64,000 bases of DNA from Pseudomonas oryzihabitans NBRC 102199 (GCF_000730625.1 NZ_BBIT01000002.1:1-64000); one strand, 5' to 3'; shown: positions 9,728 through 17,247, numbered from the stretch's first letter. The notes: a model not told the origin generated them from the sequence alone. Translations and numbers: made by a program.

Positions 9728-10312
9728 ATGCTCGAGCGCCTGGAGCTGGACGACGCCGAGCTGGCCTTCCACCCGCACTGGCTATCCCCGGAACGAGCCG
9801 ATGCCTGGCTGCAGCAGCTGGACGCCGAAACCCCCTGGAGCCAGCCGCAGGTGCGGGTGTTTGGCCGCTGGCACCCGGTGCCGCGACAGGTCGCCTGGTA
9901 TGCCGACCCCGGGGTGGTCTACGGCTACGCCGGCCTGGATCACGCCGCCTTGCCCTGGACGCCGCTGTTGCAACTCATCCGTGAAGCCGTCGAGGCGGCC
10001 TGCGGCCAGGCCTTCAATGGCGTGCTGCTCAACCGTTACCGCGACGGCCAGGATTCCATGGGCTGGCACAGCGACGACGAGGCCAGTCTCGGCACCAATC
10101 CGCTGATCGCCTCGCTCAACCTGGGCGCCGCCCGGCGCTTCGACTTCCGCCGCAAGGGCACCAGCCGCATCGGCCATTCCCTGGAACTGGGTCACGGCAG
10201 CCTGCTGGTCATGGCCGGCGCGACCCAGCATCATTGGCAGCACCAGATCGCCAAGACCCGCAAAGCCAGCGGGTTGCGGCTGAATCTCACCTTTCGCCGG
10301 ATAGCGACATGA
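9728..10312 (+). CDS. alkB: AlkB-type 2-oxoglutarate/Fe(II) DNA dealkylation dioxygenase
   Basis: A 194-aa oxygenase of the AlkB/ALKBH2-3 group, which oxidatively removes methyl groups from 1-methyladenine and 3-methylcytosine. Iron ligands are visible as the HxD of MGWHSDDE and the later His in HHWQHQIAKT; the 2-oxoglutarate arginines lie in RLNLTFRRI near the C-terminus. NRYRDGQDSMGWHSDDE and SLNLGAARRFDFRRK are the usual surrounding motifs. The protein is about 20 residues shorter than E. coli AlkB and closer in style to the ALKBH3-like bacterial group. Its stop overlaps the ATG of the next gene (ATGA). Confidence 0.92.
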   Translation: MLERLELDDAELAFHPHWLSPERADAWLQQLDAETPWSQPQVRVFGRWHPVPRQVAWYADPGVVYGYAGLDHAALPWTPLLQLIREAVEAACGQAFNGVLLNRYRDGQDSMGWHSDDEASLGTNPLIASLNLGAARRFDFRRKGTSRIGHSLELGHGSLLVMAGATQHHWQHQIAKTRKASGLRLNLTFRRIAT

Positions 10313-10467
10313 GCGACGACAGCAATCTCATCGACTTCACCACCGAGCGCGGCAAGCGCATCCACGACCTCAAGGAGCGCCGGCTGCAGGAGGTGCGCTC
10401 GGCCTTCGAGCAGGCGCTGCCGCTGACCGCCGCCAAGAAGAAAAAGCGCAAGCCGAAGAAGAAATAG
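10309..10467 (+). CDS. 52-aa protein with polylysine tail, coupled to alkB
   Basis: The ATG at 10309 overlaps the alkB stop in ATGA, a strong sign of translational coupling. The product begins MSDDSNLIDFTTERGKRIHD, has an amphipathic middle (ERRLQEVRSAFEQAL), and ends in AAKKKKRKPKKK, a very basic tail that could bind nucleic acid. I do not recognise a family. A frame extending further upstream into alkB exists, but this start fits operon structure best. A nucleic-acid role beside a DNA repair enzyme is only a suggestion. Confidence 0.7.
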   Translation: MSDDSNLIDFTTERGKRIHDLKERRLQEVRSAFEQALPLTAAKKKKRKPKKK

Positions 10468-10495
10468 CGGGCAGTACCGTTCGTCGGGATTCGCC

Positions 10496-10524
10496 CTTGA
10501 AATTTTGTGGGGGATTCCTATCTA
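10496..10524 (+). promoter_or_regulatory. RpoH (sigma-32) type promoter for ibpA
   Basis: CTTGAAA at 10496-10502 matches the sigma-32 -35 element. CCTATCTA at 10517-10524 approximates the CCCCATNT -10 element, with a 14-bp spacer. It lies 75 bp upstream of a small heat-shock gene. Confidence 0.65.
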
Positions 10525-10531
10525 GGTTCAT

Positions 10532-10590
10532 GCGGGATGCCGAAGTCGGGTCCCGCAGGCAACACCGAAACTTGCTGAACCTATCAGGAG
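10532..10590 (+). promoter_or_regulatory. ROSE-like RNA thermometer in the ibpA leader
   Basis: The leader has an upstream hairpin (GCGGGA at 10532-10537 with TCCCGC at 10551-10556). A second stem follows in which TTGCT (10572-10576) faces the Shine-Dalgarno CAGGAG (10585-10590). The UUGCU/anti-SD pairing next to the SD is the hallmark of ROSE elements known upstream of ibpA in proteobacteria. Heat would open it and free the ribosome site. The start codon is at 10598. Confidence 0.7.
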
Positions 10591-10597
10591 ATTCACC

Positions 10598-11044
10598 ATG
10601 AGCAACGTACTGTCCCTGGCCCCGCTGTTCCGTCATTCCGTCGGCTTCGACCGGTTCAACGACCTGTTCGAATCCGCTCTGCGCAACGACGCTGGCAGCT
10701 CCTATCCGCCCTACAACGTCGAGAAGCACGGTGACGACCAGTATCGCATCGTGATCGCCGCCGCCGGCCTCCAGGAAGATGACCTGGAGATCGAAGTCGA
10801 GCGTGGCGTGCTCACCGTCAAGGGTGGCCGGCGCGAAAACAGCGCCGAGAGCGTGACCTTCCTGCATCAGGGCATCGCCCAGCGTGCCTTCAAGCTGTCC
10901 TTCCGCCTCGCCGACCATATCGAGGTGAAGGGTGCCGATCTCAAGCACGGCCTGCTGAGCATCGAACTGGTGCGCGTGATCCCGGAAGAAGCCAAGCCCA
11001 AGCGCATCGCCATCGCCGGCCAGCGCCCGGCTCTGGACAACTGA
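10598..11044 (+). CDS. ibpA: Small heat-shock protein IbpA (Hsp20 family)
   Basis: A 148-aa alpha-crystallin-domain chaperone that holds unfolded proteins in a refoldable state. The N-terminal segment LAPLFRHSVGFDRFNDLFES is the typical IbpA opening. The alpha-crystallin domain spans about residues 35-130, with YNVEKHGDDQYRIVIAAAGL and HGLLSIEL (the A-x-x-x-n-G-x-L position). The short C-terminal tail has IPEEAKPKRI. It is a single gene between its own sigma-32 promoter with ROSE leader and a strong terminator. Confidence 0.95.
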   Translation: MSNVLSLAPLFRHSVGFDRFNDLFESALRNDAGSSYPPYNVEKHGDDQYRIVIAAAGLQEDDLEIEVERGVLTVKGGRRENSAESVTFLHQGIAQRAFKLSFRLADHIEVKGADLKHGLLSIELVRVIPEEAKPKRIAIAGQRPALDN

Positions 11045-11063
11045 TCGTCCAGGCGTCCTGCCT

Positions 11064-11093
11064 AAAAGCCCCAGCCCCGTGCTGGGGCTTTTT
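11064..11093. terminator. Rho-independent terminator after ibpA
   Basis: AAAAGCCCCAGC, loop CCCGT, GCTGGGGCTTTTT: a nine-base GC-rich stem flanked by A and T runs. It can work in both directions, serving ibpA and the convergent LysR gene. Confidence 0.9.
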
Positions 11094-11110
11094 CGTTTGC
11101 GGCCCCGGCG

Positions 11111-12028
11111 CTAGCGGCCCTGGCCGAAGAGCTCCAGCAGCACCCCGCGCAACCAGCGGTTGCCGGCGTCCTGGTGATAGCGCGCGTGCCAGTGCTGCCT
11201 GACCGCGAAGCCTTCGATCGGCACCGGGCATTCGTGGACCCTGAGGCCATAGGTCTCCGCCAGGGTGGTGCCGATGTGCCGCGGCAGGGTGACGATGAGG
11301 TCGGAGGTGCCGACCACCGCGCCGACGCCCAAAAAGCCCGGTAGCTCCAGCACGATGCGGCGCTGCACCCCGGCGCGTACCAGACCCGCTTCCAGCAGCT
11401 TCTGCCCGGTGCCGGCACTGACCAGCACATGGCCCTCCTCGGCGTAGGCCGTGGCCGTCAATCGCTCGCCTAGGCGCGGATGGCGGGCGCTGACCAGGCA
11501 GACCCAATCCTGGGGAAACAGCAGTTGCTGATAGAGGCTGCCGCCCAGCCAGGGAATGAAGCCGATCGCCAGGTCCGCCTCGCCGATCTCCAGGGCCTGC
11601 TCGGTATTGCCGTCGATCCGCGCGATCTCCAGCCGCACCCCGGGCGCCATCTCGCGCAACTGCGCCAGGATCCGCGGTAGCAGGGTGATGTGGCTGGCAT
11701 CGCTCAGGCAGAGGCGAAACAGCCGCTGGGCGGTGGCGGGCTCGAAGGCGACCTCCCAGGCCACCAGCCGGCGTAGGGATTCGAGCACCTCGCGACAGGG
11801 GGTGATCAGGGCCTCGGCCTGGGGCGTGGGCTTCATGCCGCCAGGCGTGCGCACGAACAGCGGATCGCGCAGCTGCTGGCGCAACTTGCCCAGCCAGAGG
11901 CTGATGGTGGGCTGGCTCTGACCCAGCTGTTCGGCGGCCCGGGTCACGCTGCCGGTGCGATAGAGCACCTCGAACAGCATCAGCAGCTTGGGTTCGGGCA
12001 GGCCGTCCGTCGGCAGCATTATCAGCAT
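11111..12028 (-). CDS. LysR-family transcriptional regulator
   Basis: A 305-aa LTTR. The N-terminal winged helix is clear: PKLLMLFEVLYRTGSVTRAA, then EQLGQSQPTISLWLGKLR (recognition helix) and DPLFVRTPGGMKPTPQAE. The C-terminal part is the two-lobe effector domain (RLFRLCLSDASHITLLPRIL, GEADLAIGFIPWL). The start at 12028 gives MLIMLPTDGLPEPKLL; a second ATG nine bases later is possible. It is divergent from the PanE-like to AroQ operon with 82 bp between, so it very probably controls that operon. DNA-binding residues look intact. The ligand is unknown. Confidence 0.9.
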   Translation of the reverse strand: MLIMLPTDGLPEPKLLMLFEVLYRTGSVTRAAEQLGQSQPTISLWLGKLRQQLRDPLFVRTPGGMKPTPQAEALITPCREVLESLRRLVAWEVAFEPATAQRLFRLCLSDASHITLLPRILAQLREMAPGVRLEIARIDGNTEQALEIGEADLAIGFIPWLGGSLYQQLLFPQDWVCLVSARHPRLGERLTATAYAEEGHVLVSAGTGQKLLEAGLVRAGVQRRIVLELPGFLGVGAVVGTSDLIVTLPRHIGTTLAETYGLRVHECPVPIEGFAVRQHWHARYHQDAGNRWLRGVLLELFGQGR

Positions 12029-12041
12029 TCCTGATGGGCAA

Positions 12042-12065
12042 ATTGGACTCTTTGTATAGCTCAAT
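12042..12065. promoter_or_regulatory. Possible LysR operator between the divergent genes
   Basis: ATTG at 12042-12045 and CAAT at 12062-12065 form short inverted arms separated by 16 bp, in the middle of the 82-bp divergent interval. LTTR boxes are usually loose T-N11-A dyads, so this is a weak match supported mainly by position. Confidence 0.3.
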
Positions 12066-12110
12066 AGCAGACGCGGGCCTAGGGTAGGGCGAAAACAAGG
12101 AGCCCGATCC

Positions 12111-13061
12111 ATGAAAATCTGCATCCTCGGGGCCGGCGCCCTGGGCAGCACCTTTGGCGCCTGGCTGAGCGAGGCGGGGCACGAGGCCTGGCTGCTCAAT
12201 CGGCCCAATGCCCATATCGCGGCGGTCGCCCGTGACGGCCTGGACATCGAGACCGCCGAGGGCCGTCGCCGGGTCCAGGTACGGGCGGCGATGAGCGCCG
12301 AGACGGTCGGGGTGGTCGACCTGGTGGTGGTGCTGGTCAAGTCCTTCGCCACGGCCGAGGCCATGCGCCAGGCGCTGGCGCTGGTCGGTCCCGAGACCCT
12401 GGTGCTGTCGCTGCAGAACGGCCTCGGCCACGAAGAGCTGCTGGCCGAGATCGTCGGCCCGGAGCGGGTGATCGCCGGCAAGACCTATGTCGGCGGGGTG
12501 CTGCTCGGCCCGGGGCGGATCCGCAGCGGGGTGGCCGGCAAGCAGACCCTCATCGGCGAACTCGACGGCCAGCTCACCCCACGGGTGCAAGCGGTCGCCG
12601 AGGCCTTTGCCGGCGCGGGGCTGGCCACCACGGTCAGCGCCAACATCCGCGGCACCCTGTGGGACAAGCTGCAGGTCAACGTCGCCACCGGGGCCCTCAC
12701 CGGCATCACCCAGCTCACCTACGGGCAGCTCTATAGCGAGCCGCTCTTGCGCGACACCGCCTTGCAGGCGGTCGCCGAGGCCATCGCGGTGGCCCGCGCC
12801 GCCGGGGTCGAGCTGGGCCTGCAGGAACCGGAAGCCGCCTGGCAACTGGCCCGCGAAGGGCTGGCGCCGTCGTTCAAGACTTCCATGCTGCAAAGCCTGC
12901 AGAGGGGCTCCATCACCGAAATCGACTTCATCAACGGCGCGGTGGTGCGGCTTGGCCAGCAGTACCGCGTACCGACCCCGGTCAACGCCACGCTGGTCGC
13001 CTGCATCAAGGGCATCGAGCGCGCCCTGGCCGATCGACAACAAGAGGACGCCACATCATGA
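12111..13061 (+). CDS. PanE/ApbA-family ketopantoate reductase-like dehydrogenase
   Basis: A 316-aa NAD(P)H-dependent 2-oxoacid reductase. The Rossmann start ILGAGALGSTFGAWLSEAGH is clear. The C-terminal helical domain has LWDKLQVNVATGALTGITQ, which holds the conserved catalytic Lys and Asn of the PanE family, and SMLQSLQRGSITEIDFINGAVV, the usual substrate-side motif. Family members often act on substrates other than ketopantoate. Being first in an operon with CoA-transferase, hydratase and AroE/AroQ-like genes argues for a catabolic oxidoreductase, not vitamin B5 synthesis. AAGGAG precedes the ATG. The stop overlaps the next start (ATGA). Confidence 0.88.
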   Translation: MKICILGAGALGSTFGAWLSEAGHEAWLLNRPNAHIAAVARDGLDIETAEGRRRVQVRAAMSAETVGVVDLVVVLVKSFATAEAMRQALALVGPETLVLSLQNGLGHEELLAEIVGPERVIAGKTYVGGVLLGPGRIRSGVAGKQTLIGELDGQLTPRVQAVAEAFAGAGLATTVSANIRGTLWDKLQVNVATGALTGITQLTYGQLYSEPLLRDTALQAVAEAIAVARAAGVELGLQEPEAAWQLAREGLAPSFKTSMLQSLQRGSITEIDFINGAVVRLGQQYRVPTPVNATLVACIKGIERALADRQQEDATS

Positions 13062-13453
13062 GCATTCCCAAGGCCTATCTGGAACACGTGGCCATCTGGG
13101 TGAAAGACATCCACTGGCACATCCGCTTCTTCCACGAGGTGTTCGGCATGACCCTGCGCGAGGTGCAGGGCACGGTCGAGGAGCCCACCCAGTACTGGAC
13201 GCTGGGCGGTATGCAATTCATGAGCAAGTCGGATTTCGCCGGCCCCGAGGGGCGCCTGGGCCACCTGGGGCTGATGTGCGAGGACCTCGACGCCGCCCTG
13301 GCCGCCGCCCGGCGTTTCGAGGGTGTGGAGCAACTGCCCCAGGGCTACAACTGGCTGCGCCTGCCCGATGGCCTGGCGCTGGAATTCATCCAGGCCGTGC
13401 CGGCCCGCGCCGTGCACGACGCCCTGGCCGTCAACGCCCGTCAAGCCGAGTGA
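13058..13453 (+). CDS. VOC (glyoxalase/dioxygenase superfamily) protein
   Basis: 131 aa. It opens with YLEHVAIWVKDIHWHIRFFHEVFGM, the first beta-alpha-beta-beta-beta unit of the VOC fold, and has a second unit LGHLGLMCEDLDAALAAARR. Metal ligands are plausibly the His of LEHVA, the His of LGHLG and the Glu of LALEFIQ near the end. VOC proteins include glyoxalases, epimerases such as methylmalonyl-CoA epimerase, and dioxygenases; I cannot tell which. In a CoA-ester operon an epimerase or isomerase role is attractive but inferred. It overlaps the upstream gene by four bases and is eight bases from the next. Confidence 0.85.
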   Translation: MSIPKAYLEHVAIWVKDIHWHIRFFHEVFGMTLREVQGTVEEPTQYWTLGGMQFMSKSDFAGPEGRLGHLGLMCEDLDAALAAARRFEGVEQLPQGYNWLRLPDGLALEFIQAVPARAVHDALAVNARQAE

Positions 13454-13461
13454 CAGCGACC

Positions 13462-13920
13462 ATGACCGTACAAGAAAAATATTTCGAGGACGCCCGCGAA
13501 GGCGACGAGGCGATTACCCCGAGCTACCTGGTCACCAAGGAACGCATCCTGGCCTATGCCGACCTGACCGGTGACCACACCCCGGTCCACGTCGATGAGG
13601 CCTATGCCAATGCCAGCCACTTCGGCGGCCTGGTCGCCCATGGGCTGATGGGGCTGTCCATCGCCGACGGCCTCAAGACCCAGTGCGACTATCGCTTCCT
13701 GCCGGGGATGTCGCTGGGCTGGACCTGGGACTTCCTCCTGCCGATCCGCGTCGGCGACGAATTGCACGTGAAGATGCGCGTCGGGTCAATGAGACCCAGC
13801 AAGAGCAAGCCGGGCTGGGGCATCGTGGTGCTGCCATCCGAGCTGATCAACCAGAAGGGCGAGGTGGTCCAGCGCGGCGAGCACCGCCTGATGGTGCCGC
13901 GGCGGGAGGGCGCCCTATGA
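13462..13920 (+). CDS. MaoC-family enoyl-CoA hydratase/dehydratase
   Basis: A 152-aa hot-dog fold protein. The hydratase motif is intact: YADLTGDHTPVHVDEAYA followed by FGGLVAHGLM, with Asp38 and His43 as the catalytic pair, as in R-specific enoyl-CoA hydratases. FLPIRVGDELHVKMRV in the middle is standard. It should add or remove water across the double bond of a CoA thioester. A longer frame upstream is an artefact: the ATG at 13462 gives the family N-terminus MTVQEKYFEDAREGD. Its stop overlaps the CaiB-like start (ATGA). A MaoC gene next to a class III CoA-transferase recalls mesaconyl-CoA and related C4/C5 branched-acid pathways. Confidence 0.9.
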   Translation: MTVQEKYFEDAREGDEAITPSYLVTKERILAYADLTGDHTPVHVDEAYANASHFGGLVAHGLMGLSIADGLKTQCDYRFLPGMSLGWTWDFLLPIRVGDELHVKMRVGSMRPSKSKPGWGIVVLPSELINQKGEVVQRGEHRLMVPRREGAL

Positions 13921-15149
13921 GCCAGCCACTGCCGCTGCAAGGCCTGAGGGTCATCGACTACAGCCACTTCCTCGCCGGTCCCTATGTGGGGCGCTGCCTG
14001 GCGGCGCTGGGCGCCGAGGTGATCAAGGTGGAACGTCCCGGCAGCGGCGATGCCGGGCGCCAGCACGCCTTCGTCCTCGACGACCAGCAGAGCGGCTACT
14101 TCCTACAACTCAACATGGGCAAGCAGGGCGTCAGCGTCAACATGAAGGACCCGCGCGGCAAGGCCTTCATGCAGCAGCTCTGCGACAGCGCCGACGTCTT
14201 CATCGAGAACTACCGGCCCGGCGCCCTGGACAGGCTCGGCCTGGGTTACCAGGAGTTGTCCGCGCGCAATCCGCGCCTGGTGTACTGCTCGATTTCCGCC
14301 TACGGCCACACCGGGCCCGATGCCCATCGCGCCGGCTTCGGCCTGATCGCCGAGGCCAAGAGCGGCATCATGCAGATGGTCGGCACGCCGGGCGAGGCAC
14401 CACCATTACTGCGCATCTCCCTGGGCGACATGTACACCGGCGCCCATGCGGTGGCCGCCATCAACGCGGCGCTGCTCGGGCGGGTCACCAGCGGCCGCGG
14501 CCAGCACATCGACATGGCGCTGTATGACACCCTGGTGTCCATGCACGAGTACGCCGTGCAGTGCTACACCCTGTCCGGCGGCGAGATCCTGCCGCAGCAG
14601 ACCGGTCACGACATGCCCACCTCGACCCTCTATGGCGTCTTCCGCGCCCAGGACGGCGACCTGGTGATCGCCGCCCAGGTGGACGACTCCTGGAAGCGCT
14701 TCGCCGCCCTGATCGAACAGGACGCGGGCCAGCCGGGTTTCGGCAGCGACCTGCGCTTCCACACCTCCACCGGCCGCAACGCCCATCGCGAAGTTATCCT
14801 GCCCATCGTCAAGGCCTGGGTGGCGGCCAATCCGGTCGCCCGGCTGCTGGCGCTGCTCGACGAGATCGACGTGCCCTGCGCCAAGGTGCAGCGCATCGAC
14901 GAGGTGATCGAGGATCCGCAGATCAAGGCCCGCGGCATGATCCAGGAGCAGCAGCACCCGCGCTTCGGCACCCTGCGCATGCCCAATCTGCCATTCCGCT
15001 TTTCCGACTGCGACACCACCATCCAGCAGGTGGCGCCGGATCTTGGTGAGCACAACGCCGCCGTGGCCCGGAGCCTGGGCTACAGCGCGGAGGAGATCGC
15101 CCAGTTGCAGGCCGATGGCGTGCTCTTCACCCAGGAGATGCCGGCATGA
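13917..15149 (+). CDS. CaiB/BaiF (class III) CoA-transferase
   Basis: 410 aa. The N-terminus LQGLRVIDYSHFLAGPYVGRCLAALGAEVIKVERPGSGD is the family signature. Asp171 in LGDMYTGAHAV aligns with Asp169 of formyl-CoA transferase, the residue that forms the acyl-anhydride intermediate. GRGQHIDMALYDTLVSMHEY and the C-terminal NLPFRFSDCDT are also typical. It should move CoA between carboxylic acids, activating the operon's substrate without ATP. Start 13917 overlaps the MaoC stop and the stop overlaps the AroE-like start. The acceptor acid cannot be read from sequence. Confidence 0.92.
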   Translation: MSQPLPLQGLRVIDYSHFLAGPYVGRCLAALGAEVIKVERPGSGDAGRQHAFVLDDQQSGYFLQLNMGKQGVSVNMKDPRGKAFMQQLCDSADVFIENYRPGALDRLGLGYQELSARNPRLVYCSISAYGHTGPDAHRAGFGLIAEAKSGIMQMVGTPGEAPPLLRISLGDMYTGAHAVAAINAALLGRVTSGRGQHIDMALYDTLVSMHEYAVQCYTLSGGEILPQQTGHDMPTSTLYGVFRAQDGDLVIAAQVDDSWKRFAALIEQDAGQPGFGSDLRFHTSTGRNAHREVILPIVKAWVAANPVARLLALLDEIDVPCAKVQRIDEVIEDPQIKARGMIQEQQHPRFGTLRMPNLPFRFSDCDTTIQQVAPDLGEHNAAVARSLGYSAEEIAQLQADGVLFTQEMPA

Positions 15150-15964
15150 CCGACCACTACGCGGTGATCGGCCGCCCGATCAATCACACCAAGTCCCCCC
15201 TCATCCATGGGCTGTTCGCCGCGACCAGCGGCCAGGACCTGGAGTACGGTGCCATCGAAGGCTCGCTGGAGGATTTTGCCGGTGACGTGGCGCGCTTTCG
15301 CGCCCAGGGCGGGCGGGGCATGAATGTCACGGCGCCCTTCAAGCTGCAGGCCTTCCAGCTGGCCACCGAGCCCAGCGAGCGGGCGCGCCTGGCCAAGGCG
15401 GCCAATGCGCTGAAGTTCGAGGGGGAGCGGGTGCTGGCGGAGAACTTCGACGGCATCGGCCTGCTGCGCGACATCGAGGTCAACCTCGGCCAGCCGCTGG
15501 CCGGCAAGCGGGTGCTGCTGCTGGGCGCCGGTGGCGCGGTCCGCGGCGCCCTGTTGCCCTTCCTCGCGGCCGGGCCGGCGGCGCTGGTGATGGTCAATCG
15601 CGATAGGCAGAAGGCCGCAGGGCTCGCCCAGGAGATCAGGCATCCGCTGCTGAGCGTAAGCAGCTACGAGGCCCTGCAAGGGGAGAGATTCGACCTGGTG
15701 ATCAACGCCACCTCGGCCAGCCTGGTCGGTGAGCTGCCACCGGTCCCGGCCGACGTCTTTGCCCAGGCGGCGCTGGCCTACGAACTGGCCTATGGCAAGG
15801 GGCTGACGCCCTTCCTGCGCCTGGCTCAGGAACAGGGCGTGGCGCAACTGGCGGACGGCGTGGGCATGCTGGTCGAGCAGGCCGCTGAAGCCTTCGCCTG
15901 GTGGCGCGGCGTGCGCCCCGAGACCCGGCCGGTCATCGACCGGCTGACCCTTCCCCTGACATGA
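15146..15964 (+). CDS. Shikimate dehydrogenase family protein (AroE-like)
   Basis: 272 aa. The substrate-binding half has YAVIGRPINHTKSPLIH and NVTAPFK, and the catalytic pair is present as Lys66 and Asp102 (E. coli AroE Lys65 and Asp102). The nucleotide-binding half has LLLGAGGAVRGALLPFL and MVNRDRQKA, the NADP-type motif. All key residues look intact, so shikimate or a close hydroaromatic acid is a plausible substrate. Its place in a CoA-ester operon suggests a catabolic paralogue (YdiB/QsuD-like). Housekeeping AroE is usually elsewhere in pseudomonads. Coupled by overlap to both neighbours. Confidence 0.88.
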   Translation: MTDHYAVIGRPINHTKSPLIHGLFAATSGQDLEYGAIEGSLEDFAGDVARFRAQGGRGMNVTAPFKLQAFQLATEPSERARLAKAANALKFEGERVLAENFDGIGLLRDIEVNLGQPLAGKRVLLLGAGGAVRGALLPFLAAGPAALVMVNRDRQKAAGLAQEIRHPLLSVSSYEALQGERFDLVINATSASLVGELPPVPADVFAQAALAYELAYGKGLTPFLRLAQEQGVAQLADGVGMLVEQAAEAFAWWRGVRPETRPVIDRLTLPLT

Positions 15965-16419
15965 GCGATCCCATGAAGATCCTGATGCTGCACGGTATCA
16001 ACCACAACATGTTCGGCAAGCGCGATCCGGTGCAGTACGGCACCGTGACCCTGGCCGAGATCGACGCCAGGCTGGCGGCCCTCGGTGCGGAATTGGGGGT
16101 GGAAATAGAGTCCTTCCAGAGCAACCACGAAGGGGCGATGGTGGAGCGCATCCACCAGGGCTACGAGGAGGGCGTCGACGGGGTGCTGATCAACGCCGGC
16201 GCCTGGACCCACTACAGCTACGGCATCCGCGACGCCCTGGCGATCCTTACCGTCCCGGTGGTGGAATTGCACATGTCCAACATCCATGCGCGGGAGAGCT
16301 TTCGCCATCACTCGGTGTTCGCCGAGATCGTGCTGGGGCAGATCGCCGGCTTCGGCGTGGACAGCTACCTGCTGGCACTGCGCGCGGCGGTGAGCGCGGC
16401 CCAGGCGCGTAGGGCCTGA
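15961..16419 (+). CDS. aroQ: Type II 3-dehydroquinate dehydratase
   Basis: A 152-aa member of the small dodecameric dehydroquinase family, interconverting 3-dehydroquinate and 3-dehydroshikimate. The N-terminal active-site strand reads LHGINHNMFGKRDPVQYG, with Arg21 and Tyr26 as the catalytic pair, and the lid motif HMSNIHARESFRHHS is intact. Housekeeping enzymes read GPNLNLLG where this has GINHNMFG, so it may be a specialised paralogue. The ATG at 15961 overlaps the AroE-like stop; an in-frame ATG at 15973 is an alternative. It is the last gene of the operon. Confidence 0.88.
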   Translation: MSDPMKILMLHGINHNMFGKRDPVQYGTVTLAEIDARLAALGAELGVEIESFQSNHEGAMVERIHQGYEEGVDGVLINAGAWTHYSYGIRDALAILTVPVVELHMSNIHARESFRHHSVFAEIVLGQIAGFGVDSYLLALRAAVSAAQARRA

Positions 16420-16725
16420 GCCGCCGACTCCCACCCCGAGGAAAAGGGAGCGCTCCCACAGATCCCGCGTAGGGTGGAAAACCGCGCAGCGTTTTCCTCG
16501 CACCAAGGTGTTGGCTGAGGCCCTGCAGGCTATCGCGGCCATGGGCCGCTCCTACACTGTAGGAGCGGCCCATGGCCGCGATAAAGCAGGGTAGGGAGGC
16601 ACCGCTTCTCTCGGCATGAGAATCAAGCCGATGCTCGCCACAGCCGGAGCAGGTATCGGGCGCCAATTGCAACTGGTTGAGAAGTCCCGCGTTGGCGCGG
16701 ATGGAGGCGGGGAGTCGCAACGGAT
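16420..16725. other. Intergenic repeats after aroQ
   Basis: The 306-bp gap carries a perfect palindrome GGGAGCGCTCCC (16446-16457), a GGAAAAC/GTTTTCC palindrome (16476-16497) within a GTAGGGTGG repeat, and the REP doublet at 16531-16583. The remaining 140 bp up to the cupin stop has no gene or signal that I can support. Confidence 0.7.
16531..16583. repeat. REP doublet, near-perfect palindrome
   Basis: TATCGCGGCCATGGGCCGCT runs into CCTACACTGTAGG and then the exact reverse complement of the first arm, ending CCGCGATA. The arms match over about 25 bases, so transcripts across it would form a very stable hairpin. It lies between the convergent ends of aroQ and the cupin gene. Confidence 0.85.
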
Positions 16726-17247
16726 TCAAGGGCACTCGTCGTCCTTTTTGCGCGATATCGCCTCACCCGTATGCGGCCCCAGTTCCCGCTTGGGACAGTC
16801 CTGCCACTGCTTGTCCCCCAGACCGGCGGTGTATTCCGGATGCAGCGGATAGTGCAGGCGGTTGTCCGCCCGGCTGGTGTCGCCCACCACCAGCAACTCC
16901 ACCGGCTCGTCGGTCTCGTTGATGAAGGTGTGGGCGACGCCATCCCCCGCCTTGAAACCCACCCCGTCGCCCGGCTTGAGGCGCTGGAGGTGACCGTCGA
17001 TCCAGGCGGTGGGGTGGCCCGAGATCACATAGATGAATTCGTCTTCGGTGGCCTCGGCATGGGGCCGCGAGGTGCGGCGACCGGGTGGCAGCCATTCGTG
17101 GTGGATGCCCAGGCGGGCGAAGCCGAAGTGGCGGCCGAAGGCGGCACCCAGGGAAAAGCGCTCGTCACTGTCGGCATAGCCGGGGCCGTCGGGCGCCTGG
17201 AGCTGGGACCAGTGGACGATCTTGTCGAAATCTTTCCGGGATTGCAT
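16726..17247 (-). CDS. Cupin domain protein
   Basis: 173 aa with one conserved cupin barrel. Cupin motif 1 reads PGRRTSRPHAEATEDEFIYVISG and motif 2 PGDGVGFKAGDGVAHTFIN, giving the usual His, Glu and His metal ligands. The N-terminal third (HWSQLQAPDGPGYADSDERF) and the C-terminal third (RLHYPLHPEY) flank the barrel. Function is not recognisable beyond the fold; cupins of this size include dioxygenases, isomerases and sugar-binding proteins. It is monocistronic and convergent with aroQ. The C-terminal tail is strongly charged. Confidence 0.8.
   Translation of the reverse strand: MQSRKDFDKIVHWSQLQAPDGPGYADSDERFSLGAAFGRHFGFARLGIHHEWLPPGRRTSRPHAEATEDEFIYVISGHPTAWIDGHLQRLKPGDGVGFKAGDGVAHTFINETDEPVELLVVGDTSRADNRLHYPLHPEYTAGLGDKQWQDCPKRELGPHTGEAISRKKDDECP

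Noticed and set aside
10941-13043. 700-codon frame on the minus strand over the LysR and PanE-like genes
   Set aside because: It runs through two real genes in the wrong frames and shows no fold. The LysR reading at 11111-12028 explains the region.
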